A stretch of DNA of 64,000 nucleotides, from assembly GCA_030848705.1 (NCBI GenBank), contig CM061237.1:83943910-84007909 (forward strand), read 5' to 3'. Below the pieces are notes generated by a model, which saw only the letters and a list, made by a program, of their open reading frames with translations, was not told the origin of the DNA and ran no database searches. This stretch comes from Heracleum sosnowskyi (lineage: Eukaryota; Streptophyta; Magnoliopsida; Apiales; Apiaceae). The position numbers were made by a program, and so were the translations under genes. Shown here one piece after another: positions 22,511-33,715 of this stretch (positions are counted from its first letter, which is position 1; each line of letters begins with the position of its first letter).

Positions 22511-24251
22511 GGAAAAAGGAAAAATGTGTTAGTCATGGATAGTGGATGTTCTGTGCACATGACTGGAAACAAAGCCCTGTTATCAGAATATGAGGAAAAA
22601 GCTGGCCCAACTATGTCTTATGGAGATGGCAACATTGGACAAACATTGGGATATGGCAATATAATCATTGGAAATGTCATCATTGAAAAAGTAGCTCTAG
22701 TGAAGGGACTAAAACACAACATGTTGAGTATTAGTCAAATCACTGACAGAGGTCATCATGTCAACTTCTATTCCACTCATTGTGAATTAGTCAGCAAAGC
22801 ATCAGGAAAAGTTGCACTCACTGGCTACAGGCATGGTAACATTTATGAAGCCAACATTCAAGCAAGTACTGATGGCTCTCCTACTTGTCTCATCAGTAAA
22901 GCATCAGTAGATGAAAGTTGGAATTGGCACAAGAAGCTTTCTCATCTCAACTTCAGCAACATCAATGAATTGGTTAAGAAAGATTTGGTTAGAGGATTGC
23001 CTAAAGCACTGTATACTCCTGATGGACTCTGTGATGCATGTCAAAAAGCTAAACAGAGAAGGACATCATCCAAGAGTAAATCTGAATCCTCTATTGAAGA
23101 ACCATATCACATGTTACATCTTGATCTATTTGGACCAGTCAACATAATGTCCATCAGTAAGAAAAGATACACCCTTGTTATTGTTGATGAATACTCTAGA
23201 TTCACCTGGGTGTACTTTCTACACAGAAAAGATGAGACTCCTGAAATACTGTTGGACCATGTGAGAATGATTGAGACATGCACAAAGTATAAAGTCAAGA
23301 TTCTGAGAAGTGATAATGGTACTGAATTCAAGAATTCAAAGATGGAAGAGTTCTGCAAATACAAATGAATTATTCAATAATTCTCTGCTCCTGGCACACC
23401 CCAGCAAAATGGAGTAGTAGAAAGGAAAAATAGAACTCTTATTGAATCTGGCAGAACTATGTTGGAAGAAGCTAAATTGCCTACATATTTCTTGGCAGAA
23501 GCAGTCAATACAGCATGCTATACACAAAATCTCACATTGATAAACATACATGGTGTAACTCCCTATCAAATGCTCAAGGAGAAGAAACCAAGTTTGAAGC
23601 ATCTGCATGTGTTCGGTTGTAAGTGTTTTGTTCTCAGAACTCATCCTGAACAACTAGGGAAATTTGAAACAAAGGCTGATGAGGGAATTTTCACCGGCTA
23701 TCCTGCATCAAGAGCCTTTAGAGTTTTCAATTTGAGAACAAGGTCTGTCATGGAGTCAATACATGTATCTTTTGATGATAAGAAAATAACTGGAATAAAT
23801 GAAGACTCTCATGATAGGTTGACTTTTGAAAATAAAGCTACCAAAGATCCTGAAGAACGATACTGACACTTCATCAGATACTTATGGGTCACCAAATCTT
23901 GATGACTCACCAAATACTGATGGAGCACCAAATACTGATGGTGTTAATATTGATGATGCAAATAATGTTGACACCACTAGTAGTGCAAATGTTGAGGGGG
24001 AGCAACAGCAAACTGCTACAAATTCTGAGTCTACTCAATCATCATGACAAAATTCTTCAGATACTGATTCAAGTGACAATCCTGATAATTCATCAAGAGG
24101 TGACATCAATGATTCAGGGGGAGCTTCTACTGAAGCAAATTCTTTTAATCAAGATAACACCAATCCAGGGGGAGCATCTAATTCAAGGAATAATTTACCA
24201 CCAGCAAGGAAATGGACAAGAGATCATACTCTTGATTTGATAATTGGAGAT
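22511..24251 (+). pseudogene. pol: A2 pol, first part: protease, integrase, linker
   Basis: Protease MDSGCSVHMTG, pre-integrase zinc finger and the complete integrase core including TPQQNGVVERKNRTLIE, which A1 lacks. Two nonsense codons lie together near 23366 and 23378 (in EFCKYK-stop-IIQ-stop-FS). An 8-bp deletion relative to A1 near 23860 shifts frame in the acidic linker, and TGA occurs near 24046. The acceptor-like TGCAG/GG before pol is kept at 22507-22512. The frame is cut at 24251 by a solo LTR. Confidence 0.88.
24247..24251. repeat. Target site duplication GAGAT, left copy
   Basis: GAGAT precedes the TGTAAGATCC end of the inserted LTR and recurs at 31617-31621 after its GTTACA end. 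A1 has the uninterrupted site ATTGGAGATCATGATGC. Confidence 0.95.
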
Positions 24252-24603
24252 TGTAAGATCCGGGAAAATTACATGTTAATATTTGATGTGAAATGAAATT
24301 TTATTTTCATATCAAAATTTATTAAATGTTTTATCTGTTTAAATGTGTTAAGTTATTCGTTAAATGGTTGAATATGTGACCTTGAGATGCTATGTGAATA
24401 TTTGTGGTGATTGGAAAATTCTTTTTAAGAGAATGTTATTTTTATTTTGTTTTATTTTATTTATCGAAAAGAAAATTTAGTTCGTTCCCTAATTATTCGG
24501 GAAATTGATATATCGTTCGTATCAATAATACATCTGTTATAGCCCTAGTATTCTTGAGCATTCTTTATATAAATGATATGTATTGATTTGGATAATTATC
24601 AGT

Positions 24604-24606
24604 CCT
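24604..24606. repeat. Target site duplication CCT of the CACTA element, left
   Basis: CCT before the left terminal repeat, repeated at 27680-27682. A 3-bp duplication is characteristic of CACTA (En/Spm) transposons. Confidence 0.8.
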
Positions 24607-24636
24607 CGCTACACCATAGATTGCATATTGCAACAA
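24607..24636 (+). repeat. Left terminal inverted repeat of the CACTA element
   Basis: CGCTACACCATAGATTGC followed by TATTGCAAC pairs with the right terminus. The second base differs (G for A in CACTA). Confidence 0.85.
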
Positions 24637-24925
24637 CACAAATATATTGCCTTAAGGCCTATATTTGTTGCATTAGACTTAATTGCAACGAATGTCCAAA
24701 ATTTCACCGTTGCATCCGCCCCTGTTGCAATAGAGCCATTTAGCAACGATTTCAGCTCCATATAGCAACGTTAAAAATCATTGCAATACAGACATGTAGC
24801 AACGTTTTATGGTCTTCAGCAACATTTAAAAATCATTGCAGTAGCAAATGATTGGCAAACAAGTCACTTTAAGGCAACAAATATTAGTCCAATTGCAATG
24901 AATTTATTAGACAAATTGCAACAGT
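24637..24925. repeat. CACTA subterminal TTGCAAC/AGCAACG repeats, left
   Basis: About a dozen copies of GCAAC-containing motifs in both orientations (TTGCAACGAATG, TAGCAACGATTT, TAGCAACGTTTT, ATTGCAACAG twice). Such units are the usual transposase binding sites in CACTA elements. Confidence 0.65.
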
Positions 24926-25456
24926 TTAAGCCATTATTGCAACAGTTTAAGCCATCTTTCTTGGCCTATAAATATTCACAATTGAATTAGTGGTAAATAA
25001 TAATGGCATAATCTACAAAAAGCAAATTGATTTTGTATTTCCTGAATAATAAAACTTGCTGAGCAATTTGTATTTGATCACATTATTTGACAACTTGTGT
25101 CCAGTTAAGCCTGATAAAGGTGAGAGTTCGACCATGTCCACTAAGAAGATAAGATAATATGCATTTATATGCTTCGTTCAGTTCGGTTATGTTACTGGCG
25201 GTCTTGAGAATCACAACGAAGTTAAAGATAGTACAAACATAAATTTCACATAGCATAAATACTAATTTACTAATGGAGCTATATACTTTTTCAGTTACAC
25301 GTCAAATAACATTGAAATAGCAACAACAAATACCTTCACACTTAATATTAACATCTAGAGTTTAATCTTAGTGATACTCTAAAATTTGATAAGCAAATGA
25401 TAATCAAGAGAAAACAAGAAAAACATTACAAATTTTATCCTACATAAGCAATTTAC

Positions 25457-27300
25457 CTGGCTTTGTTATAACCTTCTCTTGTGGCTTCAACATAATCTGA
25501 AAATATAAGAACCCATTCTATGGAGAGAAACAGACAACAAAATCAATAACGGGTCGATGCATAATATAACTGAAACGGGTGCACATATATATTACACTGT
25601 CTGTTAATACCTGAACTATCTGAGCTTCTCCACCCAAAATTTGAAAAGCTGTTACAGCATTTTGAGGACTCTAAAGTTTATGGTACCAATAAGTCCAGGA
25701 TCGAGAAGTAAAAAGAATAATATGAACAGCCAGTAAAGTCCATGAACAGATTCGACACTCAGAAGATAAGGTAGACTAATGTAGCTCATTTCTGTTACTA
25801 GGTCAGATTAGAAAATACTAATAAGATACATGCTAGATTAGATTTTTCTCTAGGAAATTTGCTAAGTATACTTAGCTTCTATTGTCTGATGATGTTTACT
25901 ACTGAGTAGAAGATATATTAGAGTAGAATGTAGATTTTACTAGAGTAGCATTTTTCTTGTCTTAGATACAAAAATGCATATAATATATATAGAACTGGAA
26001 ATTAAGTGAACTCCATGATTAGGTTATTGAGTTGTAATATTCAGCACAATCCCTTGTTAGCAAGATACTGAAGAAAAAGTATCCAAGTAGAACAATTGAT
26101 AAATAGGCAAAGGTCGGAAGAAAAATTAAGTTACAGAAGACACAGATTAGGTGAATAGCTAATTAGTACTAACAGTCACCTCCTTAATAAAGTCGCTGAA
26201 CTCACTGCATCGAAATGCTTTTATGCGCTCTGACTCTAGGTTGTACCAGTCCCTAAAAAGAAGATGCCAATCATAACCCAAAATCACCAACAAACATACA
26301 AACTCACGAACCCTGAGAAGACATTGGCGTGGTGATATCTGCAACATATCAAATTAATCCAGATCAAGATAGATAGTTGTGCACTAGCATAGGTATATGT
26401 TTGGAAAAAACACTATGTAGAATACTTTTGAATGCACAAAGAAGCAAAAACGAAAAAGACATAAAACACATAAAATTTGCATTAACAGAGAAACTATGAA
26501 AATTTATCGATGAGAGAAAATAAACTCAAATCATATATAACTTCAAAATAGAAAAACCTGAAATCTAAAAACAGAGCTTATATTGCAGTAATTGTAAATT
26601 AAAAACAGAGCATAAATGTAAAATCAAGGCTCAGACTTATAAAACGCACGAGCACACATGCATTTTTTTCCGACAAGAGGCTTGGACACCAGAAAAGGAC
26701 AAACATAGATTATGGAAAATAGAGAGAAAATAGGGCTTGTACAAGAAACAACATTACCATTTATCATCGGCATTTAGCAGAGTTAAGTCCCAAAATCACA
26801 ATTTCAAACCCTAGCATACAAACATATAAACACAATTCCAGTTAACAACAGCAAAAATATAAACACACACTAATACAAAACAAAACTTAACACAAACTAC
26901 AAGCACAAGATAATACAAAATTACAAACCCAGGCAGAATGACAAAATATAATTCAAATTAAGAACAAAATACAAACACAAACTAACACAAAACACAAACT
27001 AAAAGCAAAATTACAATTTAAAACCCTTAAATCGCAAAATTAAATTGAAATCCCTAATTTTAAAAATTAACTTAAAGAAAATCTCAATGCAAAAGCTTAC
27101 CTGACAATTGATGAACATAAAGAAAAAACCCTATACATCGATTTAAAAACAAGCACAAATTAAAAAAAAACCTAATTGATACCTCTTAGGTAAAATTCAT
27201 CTAAAAGAAGATTTTAAGATCAATTTAGGGAAAGAATATACCTTTTTGGAGCTTCAGTTTTCAAGCTTGAATCTTCGAGCTTAGCTTGATGTTGAGTTCT
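25457..27300 (-). pseudogene. Captured host-gene fragment inside CACTA, AIM24-like exons
   Basis: On the minus strand short coding blocks are bordered by good plant splice sites. Block 25611-25670 (acceptor CTTTAG, donor GTATTAAC) is exactly 20 codons and includes FQILGGEAQIVQ. The next, 25457-25496 (acceptor TTTTCAG, donor GTAAATTG), continues in phase as IMLKPQEKVITKPG. Together they resemble the N-terminus of plant AIM24-family (DUF124) mitochondrial proteins, from memory of the family. Further upstream, 26180-26252 (acceptor TTTTTAG, donor GTGACTG) encodes a segment with RIKAFRCSEFSDFIKE, which I do not recognise. A GA-rich stretch near 27290-27355 resembles a 5' leader. No start-to-stop gene remains. 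Confidence 0.5.
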
Positions 27301-27489
27301 CTCTCTCGCGCGCCTTCTATGTCTCTCTCTCTTTGTCTCTCTCTGTTGTATGTAGTGGGTACTTGTGTGTGTGTGTGTTTTTTTTATTCAATTGTTTTAG
27401 TCAAGCGCTTATTTTAGAAAGCCCGGGCAACAAAATTTTGCAAGACCTCTTAAATTTTTATAAGCCCGCCAAACTTGTCCCCAAAATTT

Positions 27490-27679
27490 TGAAGCTAATG
27501 GTAACGTTTATTTATATTCGTTGCAATATAATTCAAATGGCGCGTACATTAAATTCAGTTGTAACAATTTTAAAAAACGTTACAATATTTCTAAATTTGT
27601 CAAAACTTGTCACTGAATAGCAACGATTTTTAAACAATTTTTTCATTACGCGTTGCAATAGCCAATCTATGGTGTAGTG
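27490..27679. repeat. CACTA subterminal repeats and right terminal inverted repeat
   Basis: TTCGTTGCAAT, CGTTACAAT, TAGCAACGATTT and GCGTTGCAATAG units precede the terminus CCAATCTATGGTGTAGTG, which is the inverted copy of the left end. Confidence 0.8.
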
Positions 27680-30600
27680 CCTTATGGATGATTATCACCT
27701 CATAAAACGTGTACTTTACTTTATTAAAGATTTAAAGCGATCCAATGGATCAATATCGATCCAAAAATGTCGTTTGGGGTATTATTTTCCATTTAATATA
27801 AAAAGGCGAATCGTACATTATCCTGCGTATAATACAGATTATATATAGACAAAAATATAAAAATCTCTGAACCGTGTTCTTCGTGTTCTTGAGAATCAAA
27901 CACAAATTTGAAGGTGTTACCGGAGTCCGATTCCAACGCTCTTATAGTCGAATCAAAGATCTTGGAATCTAGTTTCTTAATCTACCATCAGATTTCGTGT
28001 GGGGTAAAATTCTGGATTTCTATTATTTTTATTAAATTCGATTTTATATATATTAAAATTATGAATTTTTGTAAACGTGATTGGTTGTTGATTTTTTCTG
28101 GTCAATTTCATATATTATATGTTGAATTTAGAGTTCGGTAACATATAGAAATCGAGGTTTGATTGTCGTGCTCTTCGTGTTCTTCGTGTTCTTGAGATTC
28201 AAAACTAATTTTGAAGGTGTTATTGATATCGGATTTTGGAGTTCAAGTAGTCGAATCGAAGCTCTTATGATCTAGTTTCTTAATATGCAATCCGTTTCAT
28301 CAGAGGATAAAGTTTTAATTTTATATAAAATTTTCTTTAATTCTGGATAAATTAATAAATTAGGTTTCATATTCAAAAATTGGGGATTTTTAATTTTGAG
28401 TTCGTTCACTTGTTTTGATGGCTGGAATAGCTTTATATGATTGTGTATAATCGTTTTACATGCTTAATTGAGTTGTTCTATCCCGTTTTTAGCAAGTTCA
28501 ATTTTTAAAGTTTACTTTCCAAATTTTGATTGATTCGTACGTAAAATCGGTTGATTGTTCGTGTATGTGGATATGGGGGTTAGATTGTACGTGTTCCAAG
28601 ATTTGTTTTGCTATATAGAACATTGAGTTTGGTAAAGGATTTGTGTTAGTCGGAGTTTTGGCCGGATTTTGGTACAACCGGCGACTTTACCGGCTGATGG
28701 CAGCCATTAAAGCTGGCAACAGAGCTTTTTACAGTTTAGTACCTCAAGTTTTGAAGATGATGAAGTTTGGTCCCTGAAGTTTTACAAAGTTGCAAATTGG
28801 TCCCCTGACCAAAATTATTTATTTTTAATTTATAAAAATCTGTTTTGTTTATTTAAATTTTGAAAAATAGTTTTAAAAATGACTTTTAAATTCTAAAAAA
28901 TTCTTTTAAATTCTGAGAATTTTTATTTAATTATTCCTTAATTATTTAAGGAATTATTTCGAAATTTTTATTTATTTAAGTAATTAATTATTTTCTAAAA
29001 TTCTTTAATTATTTTGGAAAATGATTTAAAAGTGATTTAAATTAGGAAAAATATTCCTAAAAATGTTTTATTAATTATTTAAAATTCCTGAATGATTTAT
29101 AAAATCATTTTAGGCCTTTCTTGCGAGTTACAAATTATTTTTTGAATGTTACAAGACTTATGTGATTTATTTATCACAATTAAATGACAAAATGTGTTAC
29201 GTGAAATATGTGAATTATTTGTTTATTGAGTCATAAATACGAATAAGTGACTGGAGACTTGTTTAAATACTTTGGTCGTGTCTAATATTATCACGAGGGG
29301 TAGTTAGAATAGAAATTTGTCAATATTGTTTGAAAATGAGATTTACGAGACCGTTGACTTATATGTTGACTTTTATAGTATAGAGATTTTTGACGAGCGA
29401 GTTACGTGAATTATTTATTTAGTTAATCGTGATTATTCTATCTATTGAATATGGTTATCTAGGTAACAAGGGCTATTGGACAAGACGAGCCAGATTACCA
29501 AGATATGTTAAATGAAGGAAGTCGGAGATATCGGTAAGACTAGTACGTGCGTCGGAGTTAAGTTACAATCGTTTATGGAATGTGAGAATCATAAGTTGAA
29601 GACTAAAGTACCGTCTCATGTTTGACTATCAAGGCAGATGCGTGGATTCAAAATCGTAAGGATCAGATTGATGGTAATGACAAGAGCGTTAAATCAAAGG
29701 AGGATTAAAATAGAGAATCGTGCTATAAGAAAGGATAAGGAGGGAATCGTATTATCTCAGCCATACGAAATAGCTAAGGACCAGAGGCAAGTGTTTATAC
29801 CCTTGTTTATTATTTGAGTGATATTCTCTTGAATTATTATTATGCAATTGGCATACTCTTCGCTAAATTTTAAATGATGACTTTTGCATTGAACTGCAAG
29901 TATTTTATTTAATCTCGTAAATTGACGAGTATTCTTTCATACCTTTTCAGTTTAGATTCATATTTCCATGTTGATTGGAAAAATATAATTATTGTATTGA
30001 AACGATTTAAAAGATAGTTATGGGCCTTATACTAAGGCTTTCTTTCAAAAATCTTGATTTAAAAATATTAGGTTGGAATGTTGCCAACCCTAGATGAGTG
30101 GGAACTTGTGAACCCGATGAGGGTAAAAATGTTATTTTAAATTCTGAAGTTGTGGTACTTGTTCTACAAGTATTCTATTTTTCCATCTTGCACCTATGCA
30201 AGTATTATTATCAATTCTTGTTGATGCGATTATCTGATCCAGTCCTTGATTCGAACTCATAATGCATGTTTCATATCAGACTTAATTTTATTGAGCATGT
30301 TATTGCTTACTCTTCATTATCATCCCAGTTGTTGCATCGATCTCGTCGATGTTTATTATATTGTCACTTTTCATGTGCACCTCCCATTATTGTGTTGATC
30401 TCATCGATACTAGATTGTATTGTTATTCCTTGATGGATTCTTCATAGTCGAGTTATTTCCTGGAACGTGAGTTTTCCAGCGATTGTTGTATTAAGGTTGT
30501 CGATTCTTCCGACACTTGGCTGTCGTAGTAAGGTTGTCAATTATACTGACACCTGACGTATAGAAAATAGAATTGGAATGTTTTTAAATGGACCAATAAT

Positions 30601-31616
30601 GGTCGGACCAGATTCGTGGTCGGAATTAATTAAGGCCAAGATGGCCAATGATCCTAGGGGAGGACTTTGCTATAAGCGGGTCCGGGGTTGATGCGTGACT
30701 GATCAGCAGCTCAACCTTTATGATATATAAAAGTATAAAAATCCAATTCTAATATCACTTCTTATATCTGAGATTGAATTCATTCATATGTTTCGTACTG
30801 GTGAGTTATAACCTGATATTCAGGTTGATTCGTTTGCTTAGAGTTGTTGGTTTCAGAAGATGTTGTGAATGGAAATGTTCTCTTTAAAAATAGTATTTTG
30901 TACAAACTATGGTCTTGAAGACGTATGAGTTTATATTTATTTCATATTTTCTACATACTATAGTAGCTATTTTGGTTCGGGTAACCGTGGCGACCAATAT
31001 AAATTTCCTCGTGTTTTAAACTAGTCAGTTGCTAGAAGTCGAATGAGAAATTGTGGCAAATTACCAAACTTGATTTGAAAGTTTTAGAGATTACAAATGT
31101 TTAAACCAAAAGCTTATTTTGGAAACTTTTCCTATTATACTTGATAATGCACCTGCTGAGCAATTCTTTCGCTCATACTTGCTTTCTTTATATTTTTAGC
31201 CTTTCAGTAAGAAGGCATATTGGCGGGAGTTATCCGCGTAGCTGGGCAGAGAAGGAAGAAGATGTTAGTGTAAAGACGTTATGATGCAGAGTATTTAGAA
31301 CTAGTGTAAGGTTATTGTATAAAGTGAATTTTTTTTATTAAATACTATGTTGTATCATATTAGATTTGCCTGGTATACTTCTTGTCGAAGTTATACTAGT
31401 GTTATAGGATTTATGTAAAGAGAATGGTTGTAAAGAAGAAAATTTTGTGTAATGGAATTTTGGATTCTTGTTTCTAGCACTATAACCTTAAAAGATTCTT
31501 GGTAGAGTTGGGGTCGCAGATGATATAATTGTATTGGTTTAAGATTGAACATGTTGTTTTATTAGAGAATGCAGAGTGACGACCAAATCCTTTGACCCCG
31601 GATTTGGAGAGTTACA

Positions 31617-31621
31617 GAGAT
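31617..31621. repeat. Target site duplication GAGAT, right copy
   Basis: Second copy of the duplication, after which the A2 pol linker resumes (CCTGATGCAGGTG). Confidence 0.95.
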
Positions 31622-33222
31622 CCTGATGCAGGTGTTAAAACAAGGAGTGCAACTCAAAATGAATGTCTATATCATAACTTTCTATCCAAGGAGGAACCTA
31701 AGAAAGTTGAAGATGCACTTAAGGATGCTGATTGGGTTACTACAATGCAAGAAGAATTGAATGAATTTGAAAGAAATGAAGTCTGGAAACTAGTACCAAG
31801 ACCAAAGAATAGTTCAATTGTTGGTACAAAGTGGATTTTCAAGAATAAGACTGATTCAGATGGTGTAATAATCAGAAACAAAGCAAGGCTAGTTGCAAAG
31901 GGGTATTCTCAATAAGAAAGAATTGACTATGATGAAACTTTTGCTCCTGTTGCAAGACTAGAGGCCATCAGGATCTTTCTGGCATATGCAGCTCACAAGA
32001 AATTCAAGGTTTTCCAGATGGATGTTAAAAGTGCTTTCTTAAATGGTGAACTGGAGGAAGAAGTATATGTTGAACAGCCTCCTGGTTTCATTGATCCTAA
32101 ATATCCAAATCATGTCTACAGATTGGATAAAGCACTTTATGGACTAAAGCAAGCTTCAAGAGCATGGTATGAAACCTTAGCTCAATTATGACTGGAAAGT
32201 GAATTCAAAAGAGGTATTATTGATAAAACTCTATTTTACTTGAATCATGGTAAGGATTTGCTTTTAGTTCATATTTATGTTGATGATATCATTTTTGGGT
32301 CAACAAACAATAAGCTGTGTGAAATTTTTCTAAGCTTATGCAGTCAAGATATCAAATGAGCATGATGGAAGAAATGAGTTACTTTCTTGGTCTTCAAGTT
32401 AAACAGACTGATGATGGGATTTTTATCAATCAGTCAAAATATACAAGGAATCTATTGAAAAGGTTTAACATGCAAGATAGTGCTACTGCAACAACTCCTA
32501 TTGCTACAGCTACCAAACTTGATCCTGATCAAGGTGCTGAGGTAGATGTAACTCACTACAGAGGAATGATTGGCTCTTTATTGTATCTTACTACAAGTAG
32601 ACCAGATATCATGTTTGCAACCTTTCTGTGTGCAAGATTTCAAGAAAAACCTAGGCAACCCCATCTGATTGCAGTCAAAAGAATTTTCAGATATCTCAAA
32701 GGCACTCCTTCACTTGGCCTTTGGTATGCAAGGGAATCAGATTTTAGGCCGTGTGGTTATTCAGATGCTGATTTTGCAGGATGCAAGATAGATAGGAAAA
32801 GTACTTCAGGAAGTTGTCAGTTTTTGGGTGGTAGACAAGTTTCTTGGTTCAGTAAAAAGCAAAAGTCTATCTCTACTTCAACTGCAGAAGCTGAGTACAT
32901 TGCTGTAGGAAGTTGCTGTGCTCAGATAATATGGATGAGAAATCAGTTCTTAGATTATGGCCTGTCATATTCAAAAATCCCTATTTATTGTGATGACCAA
33001 AGTTCTATTGCAATGACAGGAAATCCAGTTCAGCATTCTCTTACTAAACACATCAGTATTAGATATCATTTCATAAGAGAACAGGTTCTGGAAGGAACAA
33101 TTGAACTTCACTTTGTTCCTACTGATCAACAACTAGTTGATATATTCACAAAGCCACTGCCTGAAGCTACTTTCAACAAGTTGGTGAATGAACTCGGAAT
33201 GATGAACTTTGAGAATTTCTGA
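31617..33222 (+). pseudogene. pol: A2 pol, second part: RT and RNase H
   Basis: Resumes in the linker and covers RT (TKWIFKNKTDSDG, QMDVKSAFLNGE, VYVDDIIFGS near 32276) and the whole RNase H (YSDADFAGC, TAEAEYI, CDDQSSI, ADIFTKPLPEA-like end) to the TGA at 33220-33222. Lesions: TAA at 31913-31915 where A1 has CAA, a TGA near 32188, and a base lost near 32325 (GAAATTTTTC against GAAAAGTTTTC in A1). From 32338 to the end the frame is open. One RNase H residue differs from A1 (CDDQS for CDNQS). Confidence 0.88.
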
Positions 33223-33715
33223 GGAAAGCTATAGAGAGGAAATCTTTATGACTATCAAATCCTGATGGTCATTCTGCAAGGTATGTAATTTTGATCAAAT
33301 CTTGATAGGACACAATCCTGACAGGAAGTCAACTGGTCAATCCTGATTTACAGGTCAGTATTTTAGTGCATAATTTGTGCCTGATTTTTCATCAATTACT
33401 GATGAGAAACGTTTGAGTTTTAGTTGGACAACTGTATGTGCGCGTGTGTCACACTAATAGATATATACATATAGATACACATAAAAAGCGGTGCAGTTAT
33501 GGTTAATTACGCACGTAATTTGTCCACTAATTATTTATGCACGAATCACAGCATGCCACCTATCACTGAGAGTAATATTTTGTTTTAACAAAATACATTT
33601 GATTTTCTAAATTACCGTTTACTCTCTCATCATCAGTTTTTCATCTTCTTTCTCTCTCTGTTTTCAAGAACCCTAATTTCTAAATCTCAATTCACAAGTT
33701 TTCTATACTATTTTA
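33223..33715 (+). promoter_or_regulatory. A2 pol to downstream-ORF spacer with family motif
   Basis: Same arrangement as A1 16210-16702: AATCCTGAT copies at 33258-33350, TATATACATA near 33464, CT-rich leader near 33625-33660. Conservation of this non-coding block between two decayed copies mainly reflects common descent, so it is weak evidence of function by itself. Confidence 0.4.

Larger units (their letters stand above)
24607..27679. mobile_element. Non-autonomous CACTA (En/Spm-type) DNA transposon
   Basis: The right end in reverse complement starts CACTACACCATAGATTGG. The left end CGCTACACCATAGATTGC is its inverted copy with one mutated base in CACTA. The element is 3073 bp with a CCT target duplication. 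Near both ends are many short direct and inverted TTGCAAC/AGCAACG units (24625-24925 and 27490-27660), as usual for CACTA subterminal regions. There is no transposase frame. The interior from about 25450 to 27300 looks like captured gene sequence on the minus strand; the rest (about 24990-25440) shows nothing recognisable. Confidence 0.87.
24252..31616 (+). mobile_element. Solo LTR related to Tekay-like LTRs, split by a CACTA element
   Basis: TGTAAGATCC...GAGTTACA flanked by GAGAT. Without the nested CACTA it is about 4.29 kb. Several blocks match the reverse complement of the Tekay LTR at 3470-6751: the stretch TAGCCCTAGTATTCTTGAGC near 24541, TCAATATCGATCCAAAAATG near 27749, and the region around 30590-30720 with the multiple GGTCGG and GGGTCCGGGGTTGATGCGTG blocks. 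No internal coding region is present, so it is the product of LTR-LTR recombination. No genes found; the AT-rich 28800-29110 part holds nothing I recognise. Confidence 0.88.

Noticed and set aside
25457..27300. Intact host gene in the CACTA element
   Set aside because: Only short exon-like blocks; no start-to-stop coding path found.
27357..27382. Microsatellite with regulatory role (GT and T runs)
   Set aside because: Short simple repeat near the CACTA leader-like sequence, no further support.
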